Source: Mangifera indica
Taxonomy: Eukaryota > Streptophyta > Magnoliopsida > Sapindales > Anacardiaceae
Length of the DNA: 64,000 nucleotides
Reading direction: 5' to 3'
Assembly (NCBI RefSeq): GCF_011075055.1
Contig: NC_058145.1
Coordinates: 5,551,228 to 5,615,227, forward strand
This document shows, one piece after another, positions 45,790 to 57,430 of this stretch. The translations under genes were made by a program, and so were the position numbers. A model generated the notes under the pieces. It did no database searches, had not been told where the DNA came from, and worked only from the letters and a program-made list of their open reading frames with translations. Every line of letters begins with the position of its first letter. The first letter of the stretch is position 1.

Positions 45790-47240
45790 TTATATTACTC
45801 ACTTAGAAGATCCAATCTATAGGCATTATCGTTAATTCGCTAAATACTTGAAATGGACCATTACCTCTTGGATGTAACTTAGATTTGTGTTGGGATGGAA
45901 ACTGTTCCTTCCGCATGTGTAGCCAGACCCAATCACCAGGTTAGAAGACCATCTTATGCCTTCCTTTGTTAGCTTGTTCGGCTTATTGTTCAATCTGCTC
46001 TTAATATTTTGTCTAACTTTCTCATGAAGCTGTCGAACTAACTCTACCTTCCTTTTACTGTCTAAACGAGTACGTTCCTCAATAGGTAAAGGTAACAAGC
46101 CCAAAGGTATGAGTGGATTAAAACCATAAACAACTTTAAAAGGTGAATACGCAGTAAATGTATGCATAACCCTATTATATGCAAATTCTACATGTGGCAA
46201 GCTATCCTCCCAAGTTTTTAAGTTCTTTTCTAATATAACACGTAATAACTGAGATAAAGTTCAATTGACTACCTCTGTTTGTCTATCTGTTTGTTGGTGA
46301 CATGTTGTAGAAAATAATAGTTTAATACCTAACTTAACCCATAATACCTTTCAGAAATAGCTTAAAAACTTCACATCATGATCAGATAGAATACTCCTTA
46401 GAACTCCATGCAAATGCATGATCTTCTGAAAATGGTTTAGAAAAATCAGTCAAAACAAGTAAAGGTGTAAATGCACCACCTAAACCCTACATTCTTTTTA
46501 ATGCAAATGCATGCTTTTGTTCCTTACCTCACCTAAACCCTATATTCTTTTTAATAACTTCAGTTAGTGGTACCGTTAGTGTACTAAAGTCTCGTACAAA
46601 TCTCCTATAAAAACTAGCTAAACCATGGAAACTCATAACCTCAGTTATAGAAATAAGCATCAACCACTCTCGAATAGTCTTAACCTTCTCCTCATCTACC
46701 TTAATCCCCTTTAGATGACACCACAAATCCTAGGAACACAACTTAGTCAATGCAAAAGGAACATTTATTAAGATTATCAAATAACCTCTTTTTCCTAACC
46801 ACAAGTAAAACTAGACTACGATTGTAAATAAGAATATCATCAAAATAAACAACTACAAACTTGCTAATAAATGCACATAAGGCATGGTTCATCAATCTCA
46901 TAAACGTACTAGTGTGTTAGTAAGCCCAAATGGCATTACTAACTATTCATATAATCCATGTTTGGTTTTTAAAGCAATTAGTGATTTTGTTGATAGCTCG
47001 ATAGTCAACACACATTCTCCACGTCCCATCTTTCTTAGGCACTAGAATCACTAGTACGACATATAGACTTATGCTCTCTCTCACGTATCCTTTTTTCATT
47101 AACTCCTTCACTTGCCTTCAAAGCTCTTTTGTCTCCTCGGGATTACTTCTATAGGCTGGTCAATTAGGTATCACTACTCCAAGTATGAAGTTGATCTAGT
47201 GCTCAATCCCATGAATTAGAAATAGTCCATCAAGAATCTC
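45790..47240 (-). pseudogene. M1 pol remnant, central part deleted
   Basis: The integrase C-terminal region 46200-45832 (MPHVEFAYNRVMHTFTAYSP, PLGLLPLPIEERTRL) and RT 47130-46529 ([36 protein letters not shown]) remain. Relative to M2, about 900 bases covering most of the integrase core and RNase H are deleted at about 46430. A short direct repeat (46479-46503 and 46535-46559, ACCTAAACCCTA.ATTCTTTT) lies next to the deletion. The RT part is more complete upstream than in M2, including the block near 46980-47060 that fits RT residues ahead of the catalytic box. Confidence 0.8.
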
Positions 47241-47600
47241 TTTAGGGAATACATCTTCAAACTCCTGTAAAAGAGAAACAAATATGCTAGGAAGAGAATT
47301 GCCAGCGTTAGTGAAAGAAAAAAACTTTCCTTGCAAACTAACAATAATGGATATTGTTTAGTCACAAGAGTAGTCCTCACATCACTCATCTTCCCATAAA
47401 AACTCTTTTTTTTTTTTGTTTTCTCCCTTGTTTTTTCTTTTATGGTAGAATTGTTTACCCTCTTTTTCTTCTCTCATTTTTCGACCTTACTTTTTCTTCG
47501 CTCATCCTCATTCACATTTTCTCTCTTTTTGTTTTTACTCTCACTTTTTTTTCTCTCTTTATTCATCTTTCTTTTCTTCACTTGATCCTCATAAACCTGT
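47241..47600 (-). other. M1 linker between protease and RT
   Basis: Pyrimidine-rich on the + strand; the minus strand encodes a Lys/Glu/Arg-rich low-complexity segment (for example ERKKSESKNKKRENVNEDER), as also seen in M2 at 43453-43653. Confidence 0.55.
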
Positions 47601-48240
47601 TTTGGTGACAATGGTACAAGTATGATGAGTTTATTGCTCATCATGTAAGGGTATCTATTCTTTAATTCATCATGTGTCACTTTCCTATCATACTGCCATG
47701 GTTTCCTTAACAAGATATGCCTAGCATGAATAGGTACTACATCACACAACAACTCATCTTGATACCTACCCACAAACAAAGCTACCACTACTTGTTTATT
47801 CACCCTAATTTCTCAACAATCATTCAACCAATAAAGCTTATAAGGTCTAAGGTGTTTGATTGTGGTTAAACTAAGTTTTTCTACAAGTTCAGTACTAGCT
47901 ACGTTTGTGTAACTAGCCCTATCTATAATTAAAGTACATATTTTACCCTTCATATGACATCTGGTATGGAAAATATTCTCTCTTTGCTTATCATTTTCTT
48001 CTTTATAGTGTAAACTTAAAGCTCTTTTAGACACTAATGCCTTACCTTATACTATATACTCTGACTTTACATCGTCAACATCCTCTAATGATGGCATAGA
48101 TGCATCACTAGACTCTTCCTCTATCTTATATTCACCATCCTCTCTCAACACCATGGTTCTTTTGTTAGGACATTGGGAAGTGATGTGACCTTTTACCCAA
48201 ACACTTAAAACATTTTATCTCACTATTTCTCTTTGATGGT
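47601..48240 (-). pseudogene. M1 aspartic protease
   Basis: The minus strand has LIIDRASYTNVASTELVEKL near 47890-47950 (active-site DSG appears as DRA), then HLRPYKLYWLNDC. It continues in another frame with VVALFVGRYQDELLCDVVPI and HILLRKPWQYDRKVTHDELK (47803-47660). One frameshift (near 47810) plus the changed active site show it is inactive. An acidic stop-rich linker separates it from the gag knuckle. Confidence 0.82.
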
Positions 48241-49140
48241 TCAGGTTTAATACCAGGCTTTACTTAACTAGACTCCTCTCCCTTAGGTTTAGAATACTCA
48301 GGTTTTGGCTTAAAATGTGGTTTATCATCTCTCTTTGACATACTCGGTTTCCCAAGACTAAAATAGGAACCTACATCCTTTTTACCCTTACATTGTAAAT
48401 GTCTGTCTACCTTCATCGCCATATATACCAAATCCTCTAGCTCTACGTAGTGTTGGAGCTTTACAACATTTGCTATTTCCCTATTCAACCCATTTAAAAA
48501 CCTAGCCATAATGATTTCCCTATCTTCCTCTATATTAGCCCTAATCATGGCTATCTTCATCTCTTTTTGATAGTCTTTTGTACTCTTGGTCCCTTGATAA
48601 GCCTTTGGAACTTCTGAAGTAAATCCTTATGGTAGTGGTTAGGAACAAAGCACTACCTCATTACACTCTTTATATCATCCCAAGTATCTATGGGTTTACC
48701 CAAGTTCCTACGTCTATTTTTAAGCAGCTGGTCCCACCAAATACTAGCATAATCAGTGAATTCTACAACAACCAACTTCATCTTTTCTCCTCAGAATACC
48801 TATGTATGTCAAAAACCTTATCTACCTTTTGCTCACAATCTAGGTATGCTTCTGGATCATTTCTACCTTGAAAAGGTAGAATTTTCATCTTAATGCTATT
48901 GAGGTTACTATCACTCAACCTACTCTTTTTATACATACTATTTCTTTCACTGCGATGTCCTCCCTTACTCCTTATATTATTCAACCTATCACTTATTTTA
49001 GCATCCTCACTGTCGATAACTATCCTATCTCATCTCTTACTGCTAGTGTTTCTCTCCTACCCTTGGTTGTACTACTTCCTTCTTTATCACTCTAATGCTG
49101 CTCTCATCTATCCAACCTATCATTAACACTCCCCATTACA
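48150..49140 (-). pseudogene. M1 gag
   Basis: Minus strand, N to C: possible start near 49130 (MGSVNDRLDR), then a block with SIKMKILPFQGRNDPEAYLD (48900-48840), ALVV-type FTDYASIWWDQLLKNRRR (48770-48700), then IRANIEEDREIIMARFLNGL and NREIANVVKLQHYVELEDLV (48545-48420), and a CCHC knuckle near 48225-48170 (CFKCLGK then GHITSQC-like). One extra A in the knuckle shifts the frame. The pattern is typical of CRM/Reina-like plant gag. Stops at two or more places. This region is wholly absent from M2. Confidence 0.82.
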
Positions 49141-50470
49141 ATAAAAATCGTTCAAACTCTTGTTGGATCGCTTGCATTGTAAAAGCCTCAGTTTTACCCA
49201 AATCTTATATAACTCTGGGTTTTTTTATTCTACCATCTTATAATTTCAGAAAACAAATGTGTCTATAAACAATAATCTTCTTACCCTCCCTCACGTGTTT
49301 ACACTCATGCTCGTGTTTGCACTATAATGTTCTCACACACTCTATAACCCAAAACTATTTTTTTTTTAGAACAAATCAAAACTATACTTGTGACAAACAA
49401 CCATCGGTCAACTTAAGTTATGTTATGATTACCTACTACTAAAAAAAAAAAAGGCTAAGAATCAAGAATAAGAAATATTTTCAAAATTGGAAAGATAACA
49501 CAACTATAAGAACGAAAAACTTAAAAGAAAGAAATTCAAAAGAGATAACAAGAATAAAGGAAATCAAATTCAAAGGAGGTAAGTGTGCTAGCTTTCTCCT
49601 CTCTCTCTTTTTTTTTTTTACTTTTTTTTCTGTCTTTTTGTTTTTTCGTCTCTTTTTTTTTACTTTTTCTGCTTTTCTTTTTTTACTGCTTGGCTGAAAA
49701 TAGAAAAAGAAATAAATCCCCTAGATTACACAAAATTCTCTCTTAAGAAATTCAAGCAATTAAGGAAATAACCCAAAAACTAATCTCCCAATTTAGGAAT
49801 ACCAAAATTTTCAAGGAAAATTTAAAGATTTTAGGAACAAATCAAGCACTCAATCTCCCAACTTAGGCAATTACAAGACTTTTTCCCTAAAGGTTAAGGG
49901 AAACAATCCAAGATTACTCTCCCCAATTTCAAAATTTCTAAATCCCCCTTTTTTTTTTTTTTTGTCAATCAAGGTAATCAAGGTTTTTACAAGTTTCAAC
50001 AATAATTTCCACCAAGAACTACCCTTTAAATTTGGCAACAACAAAATCTTTCCCAAGAGATCAAGAATTCCCACACAAAGCTAACACTAATTCACTCCCT
50101 AAAGGTTTGTTTGAATCTAGATCAAAAACATTCATGCCACCCCCAATTTAAATTACTTTCCAACCTTCACAATTTTTTTTTATTTTTTTTAATCAATCAA
50201 GAAGAAAAATTAGACACCCATACAACCTAGAATTTGACTATACTAGGGTTAATCAAGAATTTGATAGAAACAAGGACACCATAACACAATCAAGAATTCA
50301 AGAATTTGACAAAAATAAGGACACCAAAACGCAATCAAGAAAACGAAAAAGAAATCACCAAGAGAATGAAATCAAAAGACACTCAAAAATTCCTACAATG
50401 CATGACTATTGAAGAAGAGAATTCCTAATCGAAAACACAAGAAAAGATAGATACGAAACCTGATTTGTCT
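49141..50470 (-). other. M1 leader
   Basis: Non-coding, with T-rich tracts at 49600-49690 and 49950-49965 and repeated CAAGAATT phrases. It parallels M2 43660-44880 closely. Confidence 0.7.
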
Positions 50471-50484
50471 CGACTCTTATACCA
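50471..50484 (-). other. Primer-binding site of M1
   Basis: The minus strand reads TTGGTATAAGAGTCG, one base from TTGGTATCAGAGTC, next to LTR C. Confidence 0.75.
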
Positions 50485-50486
50485 AC

Positions 50487-51267
50487 AGACATGAACCTTG
50501 AGATTTGACGCAAGACCTAACACTCAAGAAGATATTACCCTAGGATTAAATCAGTTTCGTCACGTAATTAATCTTTGACTCTAATCGATATGTAATCAAA
50601 TGAACCTTGGTATCATGAATGGTGAACACCACAAGATGAATCTTGATAAGTTCAAAGATTGTAAACTCAATAGTAGGCAATCTATTTGTGAAAGTTAGCC
50701 AAAAGATCTATTCATCATGGAAATTTGAGTTTATATAGTACATTGCCAACTTAACCCTAAACTACCCATGAGCCAATGGACTTTCAAACTTCCCAAGCCC
50801 ATTATCTAATTAACTATCCAAAACACTAATTAAATTAAAAGAAAATGTGTTAATTGGGCTCAATAAAGTCTAGCCCGATCATAAACAAGATCATAATCAT
50901 AAAAATCAAAAATCCTAAATTTGGTAAAACAAAAACTATATAATACACACTGAAACTATTTTATTTGGGCCTTCAAATTAGGCACAATTGGTAAAGCTGG
51001 TTATGTTTTAGAGCTCAAAGTAAGCTTCATGTTGATATATTACAGGACCTGTAACTCCTCCCAAATCAAAAGTTATGGTCGTTCAGAGTCTATCTGCACA
51101 TAGACTCAGACCTAAATCAAGTTGACCTCTCGGTTAGCTCTTTCAAGCATCCAATCGTCCTTGCGTGAGTTGGTTTTAGTCTCTTAGCTCTGCTTCTCAT
51201 AATTGGCCCAACCGGAATGTATAGCAGATCTCTTTGATGGCTTGATGCTTCTATGATGCCTTCATTA
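50487..51267 (-). repeat. Array LTR C
   Basis: AGACATGAACC...CTTCATTA, 781 bases (terminal TG and CA each mutated by one base). Followed by target duplication CTAGC at 51268-51272. Confidence 0.88.
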
Positions 51268-51272
51268 CTAGC

Positions 51273-52267
51273 CATCCCTAGATAATTAATTCTCCTTTTT
51301 GAAAGTTTGGTTTATTAGTGTGACACTTTAGGTTCACTACAGTGTAACCATTAGTCCTTTTTCAAATAATTCCAAAGTACATCCAAAAACTCAATGACTA
51401 TGATAAACATCTAGTAATGTGTCATACCCACTAAACCATGATCAAGAAATACTCTATTGAATCTAAAATCTCTAATTATACGTTCAAGTATAGGTAATAT
51501 CATTTCATTGTCAAATCCAAATCGATTTCAGATACATAGGTTGTCAAAGTCTTAATTTTGATTCTTCATGAATCGTCAATTTAAATATTTGAAACACATC
51601 ATTACGAACATTTTTTGCATGACTTACATTATGCTATGATTAGAGATTTTGATTTCCAATATTTATTGACGTTCGTTTTGGAACTAAGATGAGGGTTGAA
51701 TTAGTAGATATTTAGAACCATAAACTTTCTAAGTCTACAGATCCTATCTTGTTTATCATTCATCTTCATATACAAATAACACATGACCAATATGGTTTCT
51801 TGTACAGAATGTGGTTAATCTCATATTCATACACTATATGAATCATGCGTATTCGTATCAAATCTGACCATGACAACTCAAGTCAAAGGATTACTTCACA
51901 TACTAGTATGATCATATGATAAATCATTAACTACGATTTAATAACTATGTGACCTATTGTTATTAGTCATATTCGAAAAATGGTTCTCTAATTGTTAATC
52001 TATACTGATACCTTAATAACATGACTGTCATTATCACCTGTACTAATGTCATCTCATGACATTCAATAGAGGTATTTAGTTTACCTACTATGTGATATAA
52101 TTGCTCAAGTTATATCATGTTCGTAGGGAATAATTTGATAATTCAGTTTGTATTAATTGAGTCATCTGGATAATTCATACACATACTATTATCGTAAATA
52201 AAGGAAACAACTTATGCATATAAACGAAAGAAATACTTCTTTATTAATAAATTGTTTAAAAGATTAT
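51273..52267 (-). repeat. C2 3' LTR, part 2
   Basis: Parallel to 59640-60590 of the 5' LTR (for example GATAATTAATTCTCC / GATAATTAATTATTC, and ACATGACCAATATGGTTTCT in both). Bounded by the gypsy array on the left and the solo LTR on the right. Confidence 0.85.
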
Positions 52268-53267
52268 TGGTGCATATTCATCAAGACAATGCAACAACAC
52301 ACAAACTCAATTCTTGATGTTACTATTCATTTGGCACAACAACAATTTGTCTTTAATTTTAACCAATCAAATGACCTCCAAATCATGCAAATTATATATC
52401 ATTGGAAAAAACATTCAAAGAGCTTTCTAACGGTATATAATTTCAACCACAACTCAATCAACAAGGCATTCAAAACTAGCTTCAAAGTTTGCTGGCAAAA
52501 ACTGGAAAATGGCAAAATCACACATTGTGAATTGTACCTGAGGCATACAACACACATTCAAGTCTTTACACTTTGGATTTCAAAGGTAACAAGAAAATTA
52601 ACCAAGGTATAAAGGAAAGTTCTACTAACCTTGAGGTCTTCTACCACCAATCTTCCACCAAGAATAATTGGATAAAAGAAATGAGAAAAAAAGCCGACAA
52701 AGTTTTCTTCAAGTTTTCATTCAAAAGCAAAAAAAACCCTTTTTCACAAAGCATGACCACTTTATATAAGGCGTAAGTGGCGGGAAAAAATAAAAGTGTA
52801 CATAGGTTTTTAATAAAAATAATAAGCTAGGCCTTAATTCACTCTAAACCACACAAAATAAACCATGTCATACTCTAAATAAATGCAATAAGACAAAATA
52901 TCACTATTATTCCATAAAAGATGGACTCTTGCCTCCACCAATGTTTTTCTTTCATCTATTTCTATCCAACTCTCCCAATTGGGCTTTAAGCAACTTTTTG
53001 GGCTTCAAAATGGAGTAATAGGTGGCTGCAACTTCACTTGGGCTTAAAAGGATGACTTCTTGGGTCTTTAAGACTTATTAGATCATGAGATTTTTGGATG
53101 CAAGTAATAGCATTGCACCCATAAGCAAAGGTGGGCCAAGATGGAAAAGGCAATGAATCTTTGGGCTTGTATGGAGCTAATTCTTCATTCTTAATGGTAG
53201 CTTGAGCCAATGGAGATTTGTTAGAGACCTGGAAGCTAGAGTTGGAGAAGTAGCCAAAAATACATCA
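52268..53267 (-). repeat. Solo LTR of the G0 gypsy family
   Basis: 1000 bases, minus-strand start TGATGTATTTTTGGC and end GAATATGCACCA. It is similar to the 5' LTR of G0 (431-1403), notably around 52600-52700 against 990-1070, with the same terminal GATGAATATGCAC. Flanks ATTAT (52263-52267) and TTTAT (53268-53272) form a target duplication with one mismatch. No internal region. Confidence 0.75.
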
Positions 53268-53331
53268 TTTATATATAAGATGAAATGCCTAAAATCGATA
53301 ACATAAATGGTTCCTAGGACATACACTAACA
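53268..53331 (-). repeat. C2 3' LTR, part 3 (LTR start)
   Basis: Minus strand starts TGTTAGTGTATGTCC at 53331, like the 5' LTR start TGTTAGTGTATGCC at 60611. About 35 bases longer than the matching stretch in the 5' LTR. Confidence 0.75.
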
Positions 53332-53347
53332 AAACTCCTACTTGCAC
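53332..53347 (-). other. Polypurine tract of C2
   Basis: The minus strand reads GTGCAAGTAGGAGTTT directly before the 3' LTR, close to the AAGTGGGAG-type tract of plant copia elements. Confidence 0.75.
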
Positions 53348-53479
53348 CAGAGCCATTTGTTGTTGTATTGTATACCCATCTTCTTAAGATGATGGTCCAT
53401 ATGCTTTAGTGTCATCACTTTAGTTAGTGGGTCATCAACATTCTTTGCTGATGGTGTTTTTTGAATTATGATCTCTCAA

Positions 53480-54960
53480 TTTAAATGAATTCTTTTAAAA
53501 TGTGATTTTTTGCTGAATATATTTAGGCTTCTGATATGCTCTTGGTTCCTTTGCCTGTGCAATAGCACCAGCATTATCACAACACATAATTATCGAATAA
53601 GCCAAGTTTGGAAGCATACAAAGTTTAGATACAAACTTGTGCATCCATACAACTTTTTTTGTAACTTCTAAAACAACAATATATTTAGCTTCTATAGTGG
53701 AGTCAACTGTGGTTGATTGTTTGAAACTTTTCCAACTAATCACTCCCTCATTAGAAATAAAAATGAAATTTAACGTAGACTTTCTATCATCAACGCTTGA
53801 CTAGAAATTAGAGTTTGAGTATTCTTGAATGTTTAACTCTGAATACCCATAACTCAAAACAAGATCCTTAGTTCTTCTTAAGTTCTTAAGGATTGATTTC
53901 ATAGTTAACTAATGTTTCTCCTCTAGATTGGCTTGATATCTACTCAAAACACTTACAACAAATGCTATATCAGGTTTTGTACATAGCATTGTGTACACAG
54001 TCCACCTAAAACCAGAACATAAGGCACATTAAGTATCCGTTGTCACTCTTCATCAATCTTTATACCTATATCTTTAGAAAGATAAAGACCATAAGTGAAA
54101 GGCAAAAGTCTTTTTTTCGAGTTTTCCATATTGAACCTTTTCAACAACTTTTCTATGTACAATTTTTAGCATAATCCAATTATCCTTTTTATTTGATCTT
54201 TACAGTTATGAATTTTAAGAACGTATGTAGCATTTCCCAAATCTTTCATTGAAAAGGTTTTAGATAACCAAATCTTGACATCATTCATCATGCTAGTGTC
54301 ATTACCCATTAGTAGTATCTTATTTACATATAATATGAGAAATGTAACGACATGATCCTTAACCTATTTGTAAACATAAGATTCATCAGAATTATTTTTA
54401 AAACCAAATGATTTGATTGTTTTATCAAATCTAATGTTTCAACTTCTAGAAGCTTACTTCAATCTATAAATGAATCAATACAACTTGCATACCTTATATT
54501 TTTTGGAAGTTTATACAAAACATATACATTGTTCCATATATAAGTTTTCCTTAATTGAGGAATGCAGTCTTAACATCCATTGCTAAATTTCATAATCATA
54601 GTATACTGCGATAGCTAGCATTATTTAGATGGATTTAATCATACCCACAAGCAAAAATTTTTTCTCATAATCCAACCCATATTTCTGAGTATAACTTTTT
54701 GCTACCAATTATGCCTTATAGGTCTCTACCTGTCTATCCTTGCCAATCTTTCTCTTGAAAACCTACTTACAGCTAAAAGGAATAATTCTTTCTAGTGGAT
54801 CAACAAGTGTCTAGACTTAATTATCATGTATTGATTCTATTTCAGAATTCATTACTGCCAACTATCTGTCTGAATCAATATCTAGTATTGCTTCCTCATA
54901 GCTTATAGGATCATCATTATGATTTATTTCTCCCACAAAATAAGATTCAAAATCATGCTC
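53480..54960 (-). pseudogene. C2 RNase H and reverse transcriptase
   Basis: RT on the minus strand runs about 54960-53900 and includes the AMDVKT start of its catalytic half near 54570, a decayed catalytic box (LYVNKILLMGND, where LYVDDILLIGND is usual, so both catalytic Asp are lost), and LSKTFSMKDLGNATYVL. RNase H at 53743-53495 has ISWKSFKQSTTVDSTIEAKY and CCDNAGAIAQAKEPRAYQKP. Frameshifts and stops interrupt it in many places. Domain order (integrase before RT) proves copia. Confidence 0.85.
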
Positions 54961-55009
54961 ATGATTAATTTGTATCTTTCTAAATGTTTAAATACTCTAA
55001 AAGATCTTC

Positions 55010-55990
55010 GAACTAAAATTGATACATTTAATGTAGAGGTCTACTGAGAGGACTCTTATAGGTTAATCTATTCGACCTAAGGCTCTTTGAAATTTTCTTT
55101 GAGCTTTATTATTCTTCCCACACCTCCTTCTTGTAAGAACTCCTTCTCTAAGAAGTGCATATTTATACTAATTAAGATTCTTTGATCAATCAAAAAGTAA
55201 AAGTAATATCCTAAACAATTTTTAGGATATCCTATGAATTGAGCCTTTTCAGACTTAACATCTAGTTTATTAGTTTTAATCAATTTAATATAAATTGGAC
55301 ATCTCTAAATTTTAAGATAATTTACACTGGGAGGCTTACCATACCGCATCTCATATGATGTTTTTTGAATTGATTTGAATGGTGCTCTATTAAGAATATG
55401 CATAGTGGTAATATCCCCATAATGATATTGGTAGGTATGTAAAACTTACATGGACTGTACCATATCTAATAGGGTGTTATTCCTTCTTTTTTATACATCA
55501 TTATGTTGTGATGTGTATGAAAGAGTGATTTGGGATACAATTCCATTTTCTTTCAAGTAGTCTCAAAAATCCATACTCAAATATTCACCCCTATGATATG
55601 ATTGTACGACCTTAATATTCTTTTTGGATTGTTTTTTTACTTCATTTTTGAATTCCCTAAACTTTTTGAAGGATTTAGATTTGTATTTCATTAAATATAC
55701 ATACCTATACCTTGAATTATCGTTGGTAAAAGTGATGAAGTATTGAAAACCACCTCTCGCCATTTCACTAAATGACTTCCATATATCAGAATGTATTAGT
55801 TCCAGATATTCTTAGGATCTTTCCCTTTTAAAAGGAGATTTGGTCATTTTTTCTTGAAGACAAGATTCACAAGTTAGATAGGGTTTAAAACCTAATAAAT
55901 TCAAAATTCTATTTGTTTCCAATCTTATTATCCTGTTATCTCCTATGTCACCTAAACAATGATGCCACAGTAACCTTGGATTAATTTGTT
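55010..55990 (-). pseudogene. C2 integrase
   Basis: Core at 55763-55563 with ARGGFQYFITFTNDNSRYRY and KVVQSYHRGEYLSMDF (the family's RSDRGGEYLS with the second Asp changed to Tyr). The C-terminal part at 55283-55077 has QFIGYPKNCLGYYFY. A decayed pre-integrase/zinc part extends to about 55990. It inserts the DNA copy into the genome in active relatives; here stops and changed catalytic residues make it inactive. Confidence 0.82.
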
Positions 55991-56189
55991 CTCAAAATCT
56001 TTTATTTGTGACAACATTTAAAATATTTAGATCATTTAGTTCCAAAACATACAAACCATTTGTATTTATTGCCTTGCCAACTAGAGAATTTCCAAAATGA
56101 ATCAAACATTCATTACCATTGAATTGCACATTGTAATAATTTTATATAAGATAGATGTATAAATTATATTTCTAGTAACTTTGACAAAA

Positions 56190-56410
56190 TATATAACTTC
56201 TTACAATCTCAAAAGATGTCCTGATAAAAGCTTCAAAGAACGATCCTTTATGGCTTCAGCTACAACTCTTGCTCCGTTGGCCATATTCAAAATGACTTCA
56301 TTCCTGGATAGTGTAGAACTATTTTGTAGGTCTTGCAATGACACACATATGTGAGATGTAGCTATTAAATCTACAATAAAACTATGTATAACCACTTTGG
56401 GTACACAAAT
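56190..56410 (-). pseudogene. C2 protease
   Basis: FIVDLIATSHICVSLQDLQN then NGARVVAEAIKDRSLKLLSG on the minus strand, the copia protease stretch in which the catalytic DTGATSH has become DLIATSH. Confidence 0.8.
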
Positions 56411-56579
56411 ATATACATATTTATATATGTCATCATGTGATTGAATGAATTTGAATTAAGAATAAAACAATAATCAATCATATGATGACATATATGAGTG
56501 TGTATATATTTGTATACCCAAAGTGGGTACACATAGTATTGCTCTTAAATCTAATATCCAGATTTGATAATTTGAATTA

Positions 56580-57430
56580 ACATTTAACTCAAATTTTCTC
56601 ACAAATAAAGGAAATATACCTGTTTTGTTTTCCTTTAGATTATAAAAGTATAGAGGGCAATTCTTCTTCCAGTGTCTGTCCTTGTTATAGTAGAAGCACT
56701 GCTTCTTTACCTTAGCCTTGTCTGTATTGGGTTGGACTTTCTTAAAGTTCTTTTTCTTTGGTCCAACTTTTGGACCTTTCTTGGGTTATTTGTGTTTTTT
56801 TCTTTGCTCCACTCATGGAGGCAACGTTAACTTCCACATGCATTTTCCTTTACTTATAATTCTTGAATCTCATTCAAAAACTCTTGGAGTGTGTGTTTGA
56901 TTCTATTCAAATTGAAATTTGTTATACATGGCTTATAATTGTTCAGAAAGGATTAGAAAATCAAATTCACCCTAACTTTGTGGGGAATCATAACCCCATA
57001 GAAATTTAGCTGCTCCAAAATATTTATTGTCTTAATGATATGGTCATCTATAGGCATTCCCTCCCTTAGTCTCATTCTGAATTATGTAGCACAAATATCG
57101 TACTTGACTGCTTGTGAGTTCTCCCCATACAACTCTTGTAAGGCCATAAGTATATCATAAACACTTTGCATGTTTTCATGCTTTGTTTGAAGCTCTATGT
57201 TAATTGAAGCTAGCATGTAGCTTTGGGCTCTCAAATTATGATCTTGCCAAGCTTCAAAAACTTTCTTTCATCATTTATGGCATCCGAAGCCAAGTCAAGT
57301 GTAATAGGTGCTTCTAGTACATACATAACCTTTTCAAAGGTAAAAACAATTCTCAAGTTTAGCCAGTCCTTAAAGTTCACCCAGTTAATATATTGTTATA
57401 TAGAATTTGTAGCAAAACATTATTAGTCGT
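56580..57430 (-). pseudogene. C2 gag
   Basis: The zinc knuckle near 56660-56710 reads CFYYNKDRHWKKNCPLY, the copia CFYCGKxGHWKRNC pattern with its second Cys and Gly changed. Upstream, 57180-56880 encodes QNVYDILMALQELYGENSQA and MRLREGMPIDDHIIKTINIL, typical copia gag. Stops are present. Confidence 0.8.

Larger units (their letters stand above)
40183..51267 (-). mobile_element. Tandem gypsy array: LTR-internal-LTR-internal-LTR
   Basis: Three LTRs (40183-40975, 44896-45710, 50487-51267) in the same orientation alternate with two gypsy internal regions (M2 40976-44895, M1 45711-50486). The array is flanked by one target duplication CTAGC (40178-40182 and 51268-51272) inside a copia LTR, so it behaves as a single insertion. 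CRM/Reina-like motifs; neither internal region is complete. Confidence 0.88.

Noticed and set aside
52214..52612. 132-codon + strand frame
   Set aside because: It lies across the edge of a solo LTR within a copia LTR, with no recognisable domain.
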